Positions 37,383-47,669 of a stretch of DNA of 64,000 nucleotides are shown here, in pieces. The stretch's first letter is position 1. Each line of letters opens with the position of its first letter. The stretch is taken from contig NQMI01000003.1 of NCBI GenBank assembly GCA_002270565.1, positions 675,331 to 739,330 on the forward strand. The letters run 5' to 3'. The position numbers and the translations under genes are program-made. The notes under the pieces are model-generated. The model was not told the origin of the DNA. It worked only from the letters and a program-made list of their open reading frames with translations, and searched no databases. This stretch comes from Stenocarpella maydis. Its lineage: Eukaryota > Ascomycota > Sordariomycetes > Diaporthales > Diaporthaceae.

Positions 37383-38144
37383 TCAGTCCTCGTCAATGTC
37401 TCGGTGACGGGCTGCCACCTTGCGCTTGAATTCCTCGGGGTCCTTGTCCCAGAGCTCTGCAGCCTCGGCGTTCAGGGGCGAGTCACTAGAAGACGACACG
37501 TCAGCCCGCAACGAGCCAGTCCATTACGCAGTTCGAGCCTCCCTTGGCCAACCTGGCGGGACGAACGAGTCACCCCCCCCCGCCCCGGTTCACAACACAA
37601 CTAGGAATCTGACTCACTTGTTCGGTTCGCCCAGCAGGCTCTGCAGGCTCAGTAGCACGGTCCGGATGTTGTATGCCGCAGACCACTTAGATTTGAGGAT
37701 GTCCAGACAGATGCGGCCCGAGAAGTCGACGTTGGGGTGGTAGATCGGGGTGCGGAAGAGCACCTCGGGGGCCTTGTAGGGGTAGTCGGCGGGGAAGTTA
37801 AAGGATAGCTTGAAGACTAGACCGGCGTAGGGGGTGTCGTCGACGCCGTTGATGGTCGCGTGCCACTTGGTCAGGTCGCCATCGGCGCCGGGGAACGCGG
37901 AGATGCCAGGCGCGGGGGATGTCATGAGCTGCATCAGTTCTGTTTGCAGCCTACATATAGTTGAGGTGTATGTCAGCCGTCTGCTCTTGTGCTCATGTAT
38001 CCAAGGCGGATAGGAACATCATCCATCCATCTTGGTGTGGTGAGGGCCTGGTTCCTCCTGGGCCGCGTACCTCTTGGTGACATTCTGAGAATCAGGCTTC
38101 CTAGCACCACCAACCACGGCGGCTGCGGTCTGAGGGTCTTCCAT
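37383..38144 (-). CDS. ubc11: Ubiquitin-conjugating enzyme E2, UBE2C/UbcH10 (APC/C) type
   Basis: Three exons (38071-38144, 37618-37950, 37383-37485) with introns of 120 and 132 nt give 169 residues. The UBC fold is complete: [40 protein letters not shown], then the HPN motif and catalytic Cys106 in [36 protein letters not shown] is recreated by the last splice. ISAFP near the start, [20 protein letters not shown] and an extended N-terminus point to the UBE2C branch. That enzyme works with the anaphase-promoting complex to degrade cyclin B and securin (S. pombe Ubc11/UbcP4). It is divergent from chk1. Confidence 0.93.
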
Positions 38145-39113
38145 GTTTGCAAGATGTAATTATTAAGTCAAAGCCGGAGCCAGGAGAGGTATAGCAGGCC
38201 GAGATATTGCCCACGGATCCAAGAGGAGGGTTTTTAAGAGACCAATGCTTGAGAGGAAGCGGTGCTGTATGGAGGCTGCGGGACAAAATTAAACTGAGAA
38301 GGGAGGTGGCCGGCAGAGGATAGTCAACCAAGCCTCCGACCAGGAACCGAATCCGTTAAAGCACGAGCGCAAATGCTGCGATAATTGCAGTCGTATGAAA
38401 GATGTGTGTAATGGTGGGGAGGGAGGTGAGGAGAAGACTAGATGCTAAGCAGGAGAGTAGATAGTAGGTTGGTCGGGAACGGCTGGCGAATTGTCAAACC
38501 ATTGATTTGGTCTGCTTGCGGGCTGCTTGGACCTGCAGGGCTCATTGTTTACACCAGGTAGACCCCACCTGAGCTCTGTAGCAACCGCCAGAGTTTTAGT
38601 ACACATACGGAGTACTCCGTATACTCCCTGCCTCTCTGGGCCGCCCCACCCGCGTGGAAACCGCGTTGCTCAGCCAATCCACTGGGGCTCGGTTCCCGGT
38701 CCAATGTTGGGTCTCGGACAACAACAGTGAGTGTCTGGAGCCTGGAGCCTGGAGCCTGCCGCCTGCCGCCTGCCGCCTGTGAGAGCCTCACCCGCGCCCT
38801 GAACGCGACTCACTCTACGCGAGCGGCACGCGACCTTTTGTTGTTGCATCACTTGGCGAGCTGGCGCACACCACGTCCTCTCCTTGCATGAACGGCACTG
38901 AAGCATAATCCCGTGTCAGAGATCGCTGGTTCGCAGCCCCGTCGCATACATTGTTTTACACTTGCTCCGTTGCCGCCCGCTGGACTCGCCACCCCTGTCG
39001 CCATTTCAGCCGGCTGGTCACTTACACACACACACACGCTCTGGGCGAGGCAGAGGCCTGAACTGTGATTCTGAGTTGACCTATCCGTAGCTCCAAATCT
39101 CAGCCACCCCGAG
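38145..39113. promoter_or_regulatory. Divergent promoter region between the E2 gene and chk1
   Basis: 0.97 kb between divergent starts. It contains the nested palindrome TACGGAGTACTCCGTA at 38606-38621. It also has short tandem repeats at about 38735-38779, where three GGAGCCT-type units run into four GCCGCCT-type units, and a CA repeat near 39029-39039. Confidence 0.5.
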
Positions 39114-40844
39114 ATGCAACATTCCCAGCTGGACCCTCTGCCATCTGACCTCCCCTTCAGGGTTGTGTCCAAGACCATTGGCAGAGGGGCATATGCATCG
39201 TGAGCTGCCCTTGCCGTTCCTCGTCCCCCTCCTAGGTCATGCCCACATAATGAGACCCATCTCAGCCCTACCTTGGTATTTGCGTACTGACAGACCCACT
39301 ACAGAATCAGGAAGGCTGTTCCCCTAGAGGCACCAACACCAGTCTTCGCCGTCAAGTTCATTCACAAGGACTACGCAATCAAAAATGGCCGCATCTCAGC
39401 AAAACAGATCGCCATGGAGGTCTCGCTCCACTCCCACATCGGCCAGCACCCAAATATCATCGAGTGGTTCGCCACAGGGGAGGACGCCGTGTGGAGGTGG
39501 ATCGCCATGGAGTTTGCTGATGGCGGAGACCTGTTCGACAAGATCGAGGCCGACAAGGGCGTGCCCGGCGACATTGCCCACGTCTATTTCTTACAGCTCA
39601 TCAGTGGTGTCAGCTTCATGCACTCCAAGGGCATCGCACATCGTGACCTGAAACCCGAGAACATCCTCCTCTCTGACACTGGCAACCTGAAGCTCGCCGA
39701 CTTTGGCATGGCGACCCTGTTCCAGTACAAGGGCAAGACCAAGGAGAGCTCGACCATGTGTGGCAGCCCGCCGTATATTGCTCCCGAGGTGCTCCGATGT
39801 GCATCCGGCGACAAGTCCATGAAGTATCGCGCCAACCTGGTCGACATCTGGTCATGCGGCGTCATATTGTTCGTGCTCTTGGTTGGTAATACCCCGTGGG
39901 AGGAGCCGACAGAGAAAAAGTGGGAGTGGCGCGAGTACATCCGGACAAACGGCCGAAGCACAGACGAGTTATGGGAGAGGGTGCCGCCCGACGCACTGTC
40001 CCTTTTGCGTGGCATGATGAATGTCGAAGTGGAGAAACGCTTCAATTTTGCGCAAATACGACAACACCCATGGTACACCCGACCCAACGAGCTTCTCACC
40101 TCAGACGGCAGGGTCTTGGACCCCATACGGCTGGCTACTCAGATGCTTGCGAACCTGCGCATAGACCTCACACAGCAGCCTACACCGTCCCAGAGGGCGA
40201 ACGCCGATTTCATGGAACTAGACAGCCAACCCACGGCCGCCGACTTCACAGCTAAGTTCTCTGCGACACAACCAGAGACACCCATCAACGATGTCGCATT
40301 CGATTGGGAAAGGCCCGCCATGCGTTCCATTAACGGGGGCATCTCGGCGACTCAGCCCACCGTCGACGCCAGTTTCTCCCTCGGCAGGGCGAGCCACTCG
40401 CTTGACGTGCTGGCAGATGAACCGACCATGAGCCAGTTCAGCCAGGCACCAGGAGTCCCTATCAGCTTGACACAGCATGCGCGCCGCTTTAGAGATATCG
40501 TGCCTTCCTACTCACTCACACGATTCTACTCCCATGTACCGGCACAGCTGCTGGTCCAGATGCTCAGTGACGCGCTGCACCAGCTCAACGTCCCGCAGCA
40601 GCACCCAGTGGTAAACCTGCACTCTGGGGACCATATTACCACCCTGAAGGTGAGGACGGTGGACGGGCGCAACCAGAGCCTGCACGGCGAGATAATGGTG
40701 GACCTGTTCATGATCCCCGACGGCTCGAACACGGAGCTACTCGAGGTACGGTTTGTCAAGATCAAGGGCGACCCGCTGGAGTGGAGGCGGCTGTTCAAGA
40801 AAATCGCGCTGCTTTGTAAAGATGGCATATACAAGAACGAGTAG
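39114..40844 (+). CDS. chk1: Serine/threonine checkpoint kinase Chk1
   Basis: Two exons (39114-39199 and 39305-40844) with a 105-nt intron (TACTGACA branch) encode 541 residues. The kinase domain occupies about residues 15-290. It has the glycine loop IGRGAYAS (split by the intron), Lys46 in FAVKF, Glu67, HRDLKPEN (Asp143), DFGMA (Asp161), the activation segment STMCGSPPYIAPEVL, and DIWSCGVILFVLLVGNTPW. The C-terminal 250 residues contain several SQ/TQ sites (SATQPE, SATQPT, MSQFSQ). A KA1-like regulatory end follows (PAQLLVQMLSDALHQL, LEVRFVKIKGDPLEWRRLFKKI). Role: nuclear effector of the ATR/Rad3 DNA-damage checkpoint that blocks Cdc25. All catalytic residues are intact. Confidence 0.96.
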
Positions 40845-41214
40845 GCTTTTGTATTTATATCACAACCTTGTTACCAAGGTTTTTTACATTGGACTGGCGG
40901 CGCAGGAAAGCCCGAGATTGGGAGATCGGTATGGAACGTCAGAGACGGACAGATGGGAAATACTGCATGATAGTTATGATGACGAGAAGAGAGTGATAGC
41001 CCTAATATACGAGGTAATAGCCAAAGACGGCACTTTTTATTGCTATCCAAGCCAACAAACCTTGATTACATCCCAGACTAGTAGCCTATATCTAGACACC
41101 TGTAGACTACACCGCTGTCTATAAACTTCCAAACGACCCTCTTCCCTCCCAGCTCATGTGACTGTCTTGACCGCCAGCGGGCTATCAACATCCCAAGGAG
41201 GTTATTCAAGCTTC
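40845..41214. other. 3' flank of chk1
   Basis: Moderately AT-rich 370 bases with no recognised feature. Confidence 0.5.
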
Positions 41215-41861
41215 TTACACCCAGTCCAGGGTGTCCTGGTCATTGATATACAAATCCTGTAGTAGGTTCGTATCCCATTGCCTTATTGTCGTACACATTG
41301 CCTTCTTCAGCTCCTGCCACACTGGCCCATGCTCCCGTCATATCGATCAGTCGTTGGCATCACGCGCAGTTGCAGGTATATGACATATAATAGGCTTGTA
41401 CCATCTCATGTACCAAGGTCTCGAGCAGGCTCATCAAGCCGCGCCTGAAACCGGGGGCCGAGTGGTCACATGCCTCCACTCTGATTGTCAACTTCAAGGT
41501 CGAGGCCTCCCCGCCACCCACTGTCTTGCCCAGAAGTACCAGGCCCTGGTCTCCTGAGGGCCCCAACAGGGCCAAAGATGCCTTTTCCCAATTCAAAGCT
41601 GATGATAGTGTCTTGTCCGCCGGTGAGGGCCTCGGGAGGCCCGCAAAGAAATAGGCATCCAGGGAATGCATGAGCAACCGAAGTCGGGACTCGACATCTG
41701 AGTGCATCAAGTCCGGATTCTGATCCCGCGGCCTTGAAGTCACGGATCATAGATGAAATCGGAACGCGCAGCTCTCTGCCGCCTGTCAAGAAGATGCTCA
41801 CAGTCGGAGAATTCCTTGGTTGCATGCAACATTCACTGAGGTTCATGCTAGAGTCGTTCAA
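41215..41861 (-). pseudogene. SprT-like metalloprotease relic 1
   Basis: The minus strand reads TLVHEMVQAYYMSYTCNC near 41380-41417, then loses the frame. After stops and a frameshift it resumes as EHGPVWQELKKAMCTTIRQW and ends LYINDQDTLDWV with a stop at 41215. This order (HExxH region, Cys pair, HGPxW, basic helix) is that of SprT-like proteins. The second zinc-binding His is replaced by Gln (HEMVQ). It aligns with the related relic 2.4 kb to the right. Upstream text back to about 41861 is open in pieces but not clearly alignable. Nonfunctional as it stands. Confidence 0.6.
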
Positions 41862-43636
41862 GCCAGACCGGTTCGTGGTACCATTTGTATCAACATACGG
41901 CTCTAGCTGGGAATGTCTGAAAATTTAGGAGTTATATCCGTATCGATGGGCAGTCGGCCAATGAGTATAGCTTGATTTCGGTCGGACTGTCTCGAGGTTA
42001 TGTTGTTCGTATATTTGGGCCAAGATACTCAGGGCAAAATCCTCATCCATCCTCGATTCTTCATGCTGAGTTTATATACGTCTAGGACCCTATTTTGGAC
42101 AGTGTCTTATTTTTTTGGTAATTTAGAGCCACAGTGGAGAGCCACTCTGCGTCTTTCAGTCTTGAATTAATACATCGTGTAACCTAGTACCATAACCTCC
42201 CCAAGGTCAGATAGCGTCTCACAGGCAATATCTCACTTCAAAACTGACAGCTTCTGGCACGTCGCAATGCTATTCAATCAGAAGATAATAAAGGAGATAC
42301 ATAGCTTTGTCTTATTTCTTCCTCCATACACATTCGTTACAATGCTTAACATCAAAACTACATGCTAGGTACGCTACAGCCATTTGACAGCAATTATGAT
42401 CGCTGACCGCAATGTAGGATAAATCAAACCTACATTTATGACTACTTCTTCCTCATTACCTCCGCTATATAATTGCAGGTAACTCCGCAAATCATCGCTT
42501 TTGGATTGCACAATATAGATCCCAAATCGTGAGCTGCTCAAAGACTGGTCAGGTGGAGGCAGATCTGGACTTCGTGGTTGGCGAATTCCAACAAGTGCTG
42601 TTTTGACAGATCACTTTGCCCACAACCCTCTAAAAGAGCCGTACAGAGAACCGTTTTCGTTTGTTTCATGACTGGCCACTTGTCCTTGAAACCCTCCAGC
42701 CAGATTTTGAAATAACACGCTCTAAAAATACTTCCACACATCTGGAGAATTCCTCAATACCATTGCCGTCCTTCTGACACATATGTCATGGTCGAAACCA
42801 TCTAAATTTAATAGCTAAATGGAAAATCATAACTACGGAGAGAAGTATCGGTGTACACAAGTGCTTTGTCACTTCAAGTTCTACCCTAGGTACCATTCAG
42901 CTCTATCCAGTGGTTGTTCACTCCGGAAAGTCCCAGAGTTAAATCGTATCCAGTATGAGGGGACGGTGGATCGAAACTAAGACGTTGTGTTAAGTACTGG
43001 AAGAACGTTGCCGACCAAGTTTCGTGGCGTGCTGAAGTCTTACATCACAGTAAGTCTGCGTTCAAGATCAATATGGATTACCATGAATCATCCAGGTGTC
43101 CCACTCCCATGATCTCGTGCGTTCCGCAATACGAATTTGACATAATAGATAAGGAATTCATGGAGGATTGGCCTCAACTTATGAATTTTCTTGCGTTGGA
43201 GCTATAGACTAAAACATCCATAGAGATCATTAAGTCTAATACAATCCTACATGGCTCCGCCACCTACTGGACCAACAATCTGCGAACAATAACACAACTA
43301 ATCAATTCTTTATATGCAAAGGATTGCGTGTTTAAATTGGGCTGGCCAACACTCTCTATTTCACTAAGGTATGATTTATACACTAGTGTTCTCTCTGGTT
43401 TCAAAGGCCCGAATATCTGTTTTCCAATGGGAATGTCTAATCCTGCATTTGTTTCTTGTCTTAAGGTAGACCAGGCGTTACTTGTATCCTGGGCTAACAT
43501 TCTGCAATATGATAGCAATAAGGCACTTAAGTAAAAAGATCAATAAACATCTCCGACCTATCATTCCCTCCCAAGCCCTTGCTCTCCAATTCCGGGATCG
43601 GCACCAAAATAGAGTGACTATTGAAGTTATCATGGA
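41862..43636. other. Low-GC intergenic stretch, no gene supported
   Basis: About 1.8 kb of unusually AT-rich sequence for this window, between the two SprT-like relics. Short frames (for example 42538-42741 and 43264-43518 on the minus strand) have no family resemblance. It may be further decayed coding or repeat sequence. Confidence 0.4.
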
Positions 43637-44342
43637 TCAGTAGTCCAAGACATCCCAGTCATCAATATAGAAGTTCCGCAAACACGGATACCTCCATCTA
43701 ATAGTCATGTACATATGCTACTTCAGCTCCTGCCACATAGGCCCATGCCGCGTAGAGTCCTCTTCCGCTTGACAAGAACCGCATTGGCAGGCAAACAACA
43801 TAAAAAAGCATGTGCCATCTCATGCACCAAGGTTTCAGGTATATCAATCAAGTTACGGTTGATAATGTGCCCTTGCTTCTGGTGGACGTGGGTTGTGTCC
43901 ATGCGAATAATGGCCGAGGCCGGGCCATCCCGCCGTTCCGGGTTCAGAATGGTCTGCCCTAGATATCCCACCTAGTTTCCCTTTGTATTGTCACTCTTAC
44001 AGAAAAATGCCGTCTCGGAATTCAATCTCAAGCATTGGATCTCCGTCGATCAGGATACCTAAGAAATGTCTGTTCAGACCGCATGAACCACCACAGTTTT
44101 TCTTGGGTCGGATGGTCATGTTTCCACGCTTCAAACTCGTACACAAAATCTCCTTCTTTTGGCAGTTTGACATAGTGACAACAAGTCATGCCTTTGGGGA
44201 CTTCCCTGATATCTTGCAAGAGATCTCTGGGCCGGTAGCTGTTACGTACAAGCTGGAGCCTCCAGCGCAAACCACCGTTGCTCATCGGTTCAGAAATGAT
44301 AGGAGGTACAGGTTTATGATACGGTGATAATTGGTGATGCAT
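43637..44342 (-). pseudogene. SprT-like metalloprotease relic 2
   Basis: The minus strand carries pieces in order. From 44342 comes YEFEAWKHDHPTQEKLWW; then, one frame over, TFLGILIDGDPMLEIEFRDG followed by stops. Next, LIDIPETLVHEMAHAF retains an intact HExxH (HEMAH, about 43808-43826). After another shift there is QCGSCQAEEDSTRHGPMWQELK followed by an in-frame stop. The text beyond that stop (RWRYPCLRNFYIDDWDVLDY) parallels the C-terminus of relic 1. At least two frameshifts and several stops break it. SprT-like proteins are zinc metalloproteases related to Spartan/Wss1. This copy is better preserved than relic 1. Confidence 0.6.
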
Positions 44343-45082
44343 GAATTGGGTTAAGGGTCAATTGCACGTGATATTTTGTGGAAAGGTCAGTCTTGTTGTT
44401 TTACACCAGGGTCGGTTGGTACCTAATTATCAAGGAGACCGACCTCACATTGTGTCCGTCCTACATTTACGCCCTGCCCAGGTGACGACACCATTTAGAG
44501 GCATCACTACGGAGTTTGATGGGAGGAGTCTGCCTGAGATTTATAGAGCCAGATTCTAAACAAGACATGGGACGTAAGCCTTTTGAGCATTGAGTTCTAG
44601 GCCTTTGCTGCGAGGTGCAGCAATGTGTGAAATATCTGCTACAGCCAAAGTTAGAACCCCCCACACACACATTTCCATAGAAGGCGAGCTGGTTATGCCG
44701 AGACGGAAAATCTCAAGAGACAAGGGTGTCAGCTATGGTTAATTTTTCATCTGGCAGGCTGGTACCCGTCAGTTGCTACCTACCTAGGTAGGTAGATGTT
44801 GGGGTGATGCTTCTATTACGTCGATCCTCGGTAGGTGTGGGGGATTTGGGATGGATTACATCGTGTCGTCATAAACCCTAACTAGGCCTGCAGCAAGATT
44901 CTTGAAGATGATGCGCATGTCCCCACTCTCTTGATCTTTCTATATGGAACGTGAAAACATCTTCAGGTTCTAGAATTGCTGAACAAGCCATGCCGCGTCT
45001 CTTATCCAAACTTAGTTCACCTCAACTCAGCCGCTGCGCATCCAGGCCCCCTAATATTCCATCAGTAGTATCCAGAGCAACC
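44343..45082. other. Intergenic and upstream region of the SDR gene
   Basis: It contains an inverted repeat CTACCTACCTAGGTAGGTAG at 44778-44797. From 44990 an in-frame ATG opens a 31-residue Arg/Ser-rich extension of the SDR gene that could be a mitochondrial presequence. Confidence 0.5.
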
Positions 45083-46164
45083 ATGGCGACAGGTATCGCT
45101 CGTACTCTCCGTTTGGGAGTCCTCTTGGCTGACTTTTCCTGCAGGAAAAGCCGACAACAAGGACCTCCAGGCCAACTCGCTCTTTGATGTCTCTCAGATC
45201 ACAGCGGTCGTGACAGGTGGCGGCACAGGAATCGGCCTCATGATAACACAGGCTCTGCAGTCTAACGGAGCCAAAGTGTACATCACGGGACGCCGCGAAG
45301 ACGTGTTGAAAAAGACAGCACAGATTTACAGTACTGGGCCTGGGAGTATCCATCCTTTACCTGGTGATATCAGCAAGAAGGAGGAGGCCATCCGCCTGGC
45401 CAAGGAGCTTGAGAGCAAGGAGCCAAACGGTATCCAGTTGCTGGTAAACAATGCAGGAATTGCGAGGGATGACGACACCAAGTTCTGTTAGTGGATAGAA
45501 CCGCATCTCGCCGCAGATACCCCCTTGATCTTACCTACTAATATCAGTTGATAGCGGCAAATGGCGAGCCTGACTACAAGGATGCGAAGGCCATCTCTGA
45601 GCATTTTCTCAAGACGAAAGAGGAGCAGTGGGCCGACACATTGCGGACAAACGTCGCAGCACAGTATTACATGTCCATGGCTTTCCTGCCGCTCCTCGGA
45701 AAGGGTGGTTCCCAGACCCCCGGATACTCGTCGCAGATTGTCAACGTCTCAAGCGTCTCAGGGGCAATCAAAGGCTCGAGCCGCGGCCAGTTCGCCTACG
45801 CCACGTCCAAGGCCGCCTTCACCCACCTCAGCCGCATGCTAGCAACCACGTTCAAGGACGTCCCCGTGCGAGTCAATGTCATCGCCCCTGGGCTGTTCCC
45901 GAGTGAGATGACAGCCGGCTCCTCGGGTGACGACAACAAGAGCCAGCTGAATACCAGGCCGACGAACCCCGCCGGCAGGACTGGTCATGACACTGACATG
46001 GGAGCGACGATATTATTTCTGGCTGGAAGGGGTGGCTTGTTCTACAACGGACAGATCCTCTACCCTGATGGCGGTGAGTATATCTGGAGTCACGAAACCT
46101 CTGCTGCGCTGATACTGACATACCGACAGGTTCGACATTGATCAACCCAGCTGTGAACAACTAA
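45083..46164 (+). CDS. Short-chain dehydrogenase/reductase (classical SDR, 3-oxoacyl-ACP-reductase-like)
   Basis: Four exons (45083-45092, 45145-45486, 45555-46073, 46130-46164) give 301 residues. The second intron uses a GTTAGT donor and the TAG acceptor at 45554; the earlier CAG would break the phase. The Rossmann motif TGGGTGIG, LLVNNAGIA, catalytic Ser in VNVSSVSG and YATSK are all present, as is IAPGLFPSEMT. The insert KFSANGEPDYKDAKAISEHF is typical of a fungal subgroup annotated as RhlG/3-oxoacyl-ACP reductase-like. It uses NAD(P)H to reduce a carbonyl; the substrate is unknown. The start ACCATGG has ideal context. An in-frame ATG at 44990 would add a basic presequence-like 31 residues and mitochondrial targeting. 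Confidence 0.9.
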
Positions 46165-46419
46165 ATCCTTTTACAGAATCGCGGGTCTAATCCGGTCACC
46201 CTCTGGTAAGCTCAATTTCCTCTAGGAGACTTAAGACAAGACACCAAGATGCATTGAAACATGGAGGGGCCGGCTGATCACTGAGATTGATTCTCAAGTT
46301 GCACAATGGGCCGCATGGAGAAGCGTGGAGTAGCCTAGAACAAAAGGTACTGGTCATATCTGATTAGAAATTTAAAACTGCAAAGCATGGAAAGATACCA
46401 GGTAGAAAGCTCCTACTAG
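46165..46419. other. 3' flank of the SDR gene
   Basis: No feature recognised before the dispersed repeat begins. Confidence 0.45.
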
Positions 46420-46690
46420 GGCCCTGAGAGCTATTCACCTAGATATTTAGGGCTTGGGACGGAAATAAGCGTGGAGAGGGTTCACCCTCATCCTTCACCC
46501 CACTCACTCCTCCAGCAACCCCCTCTACGCCACCCAATAGGGCCCTCCAGGCGCCCAGAGGAAGGGCCCTTACATACCCAAAAGAAAAGCCCCCATAGGG
46601 AGGGTCCCCCTTCCTAGGACTCCCAAGCCCGCTGGGTTAAGGTTCTCCACAAACCAACCAGCATATAGTATCTCTCCCTTCGCCCACCCA
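46420..46690. repeat. Dispersed noncoding repeat, copy B
   Basis: Related to 35406-35760 in the same orientation, sharing GAGCTATTCAC-type text, the CACTCACTCC block, CCCCCTCTACGCCAC, CAATAGGGCCCT, CAGGCGCCCAGAGGAAGGG and the GGTTCTCCACA...CATATAGT end. It lacks most of the internal tandem units of copy A. The ends are approximate. Confidence 0.7.
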
Positions 46691-47669
46691 AAAGAAGGAA
46701 CATCTAGAAGCATTGTCAGATAGATCAACAAATTTTCCCTGCTCCTCTGATTTCCAAGCAATACAAGTAGCACGGATGAGCAGTCACTAGGCGTTGTCAC
46801 ACTGACCCACGCCACCAACACGGGGTTTACGGACTTGGGCGGCATTCAACTTGGAAGGCCAGGAACACAGCTTACATCCGAATTAACCCAAGACACGATG
46901 GCAGACTAAACAGCAGAAAATGCCACACTACAGCATCAGGGAGGGGGGTATACTGACTTTTGGCTTCACCGACTGGGTTCATAAAAAGGCAGAATGCCTC
47001 TCATCCAGACAGCCCATCCTTGAGGTCAGTAATAGCACATAAGAGCCAACACAATTCTCACCTTAGGAACGTGGGCAACATGTCGTCAGCCTGCAGCGTA
47101 ACGGGCTACCTCCTCGACCGGGCTAACATCCACGACACGGCGACGCAAAGACACTTGATCATCGAGCTGCCACAGCCCGGCTCGCCACTGCGCCCGGGAA
47201 AGAGCAAGGCCCTTGGGCAGTGTAGCGCGTCGATGGTACGCCAGGGTGCCGGCGGGGAAGGCAGCCTGCTGCAGAATGGGGTGAGAAGCGCGGCCCGGCC
47301 AGATTTTCCTCTCCCTCCACTTGCGGGTGTCCATACTGATGCCCCAGATGTCAGGGCCAAGTAACCATTGAGGTCGTCAGTCTGCCAGAGCTCGAGGCCA
47401 AAGGCGTGAACCCGTGGAGGGTCAGCAGCCAGTCCATTACTCCGGCTAGGGTGCTGGGCAATACGGGCGTCCTCGAGGGTCTCCATGCGCATGGCTCTTG
47501 AGGAGGCCGATGAAATGTGGAGCGTCTCGTGTATTTCTGTCCCAAAGGGAAAAGCACTTCGCTGTGACCGATCGTGCTGAGCAATGGGATATCTCTGTGT
47601 ATGAAATCCAAAACCGAGCAAGTAGACGAATTGGACAGGTCCAAATTGCGTGTAAGAGCCGTCTCTCGT
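46691..47669. other. Region with uncharacterised open frames, possible gene relic
   Basis: On the minus strand, overlapping frames at 47086-47334, 47106-47621 and 47351-47686 show protein-like patches such as TEIHETLHISSASSRAMRM and RVHAFGLELWQTDDLNGYL. None starts with a good ATG, none joins by convincing splice sites, and I do not recognise a family. It could be a decayed gene or chance coding in GC-rich DNA. Confidence 0.25.

Noticed and set aside
38870..38960. tRNA-like text with GGTTCGCAGCCC
   Set aside because: It resembles a B box, but no T-arm, anticodon arm or acceptor stem pairs around it.
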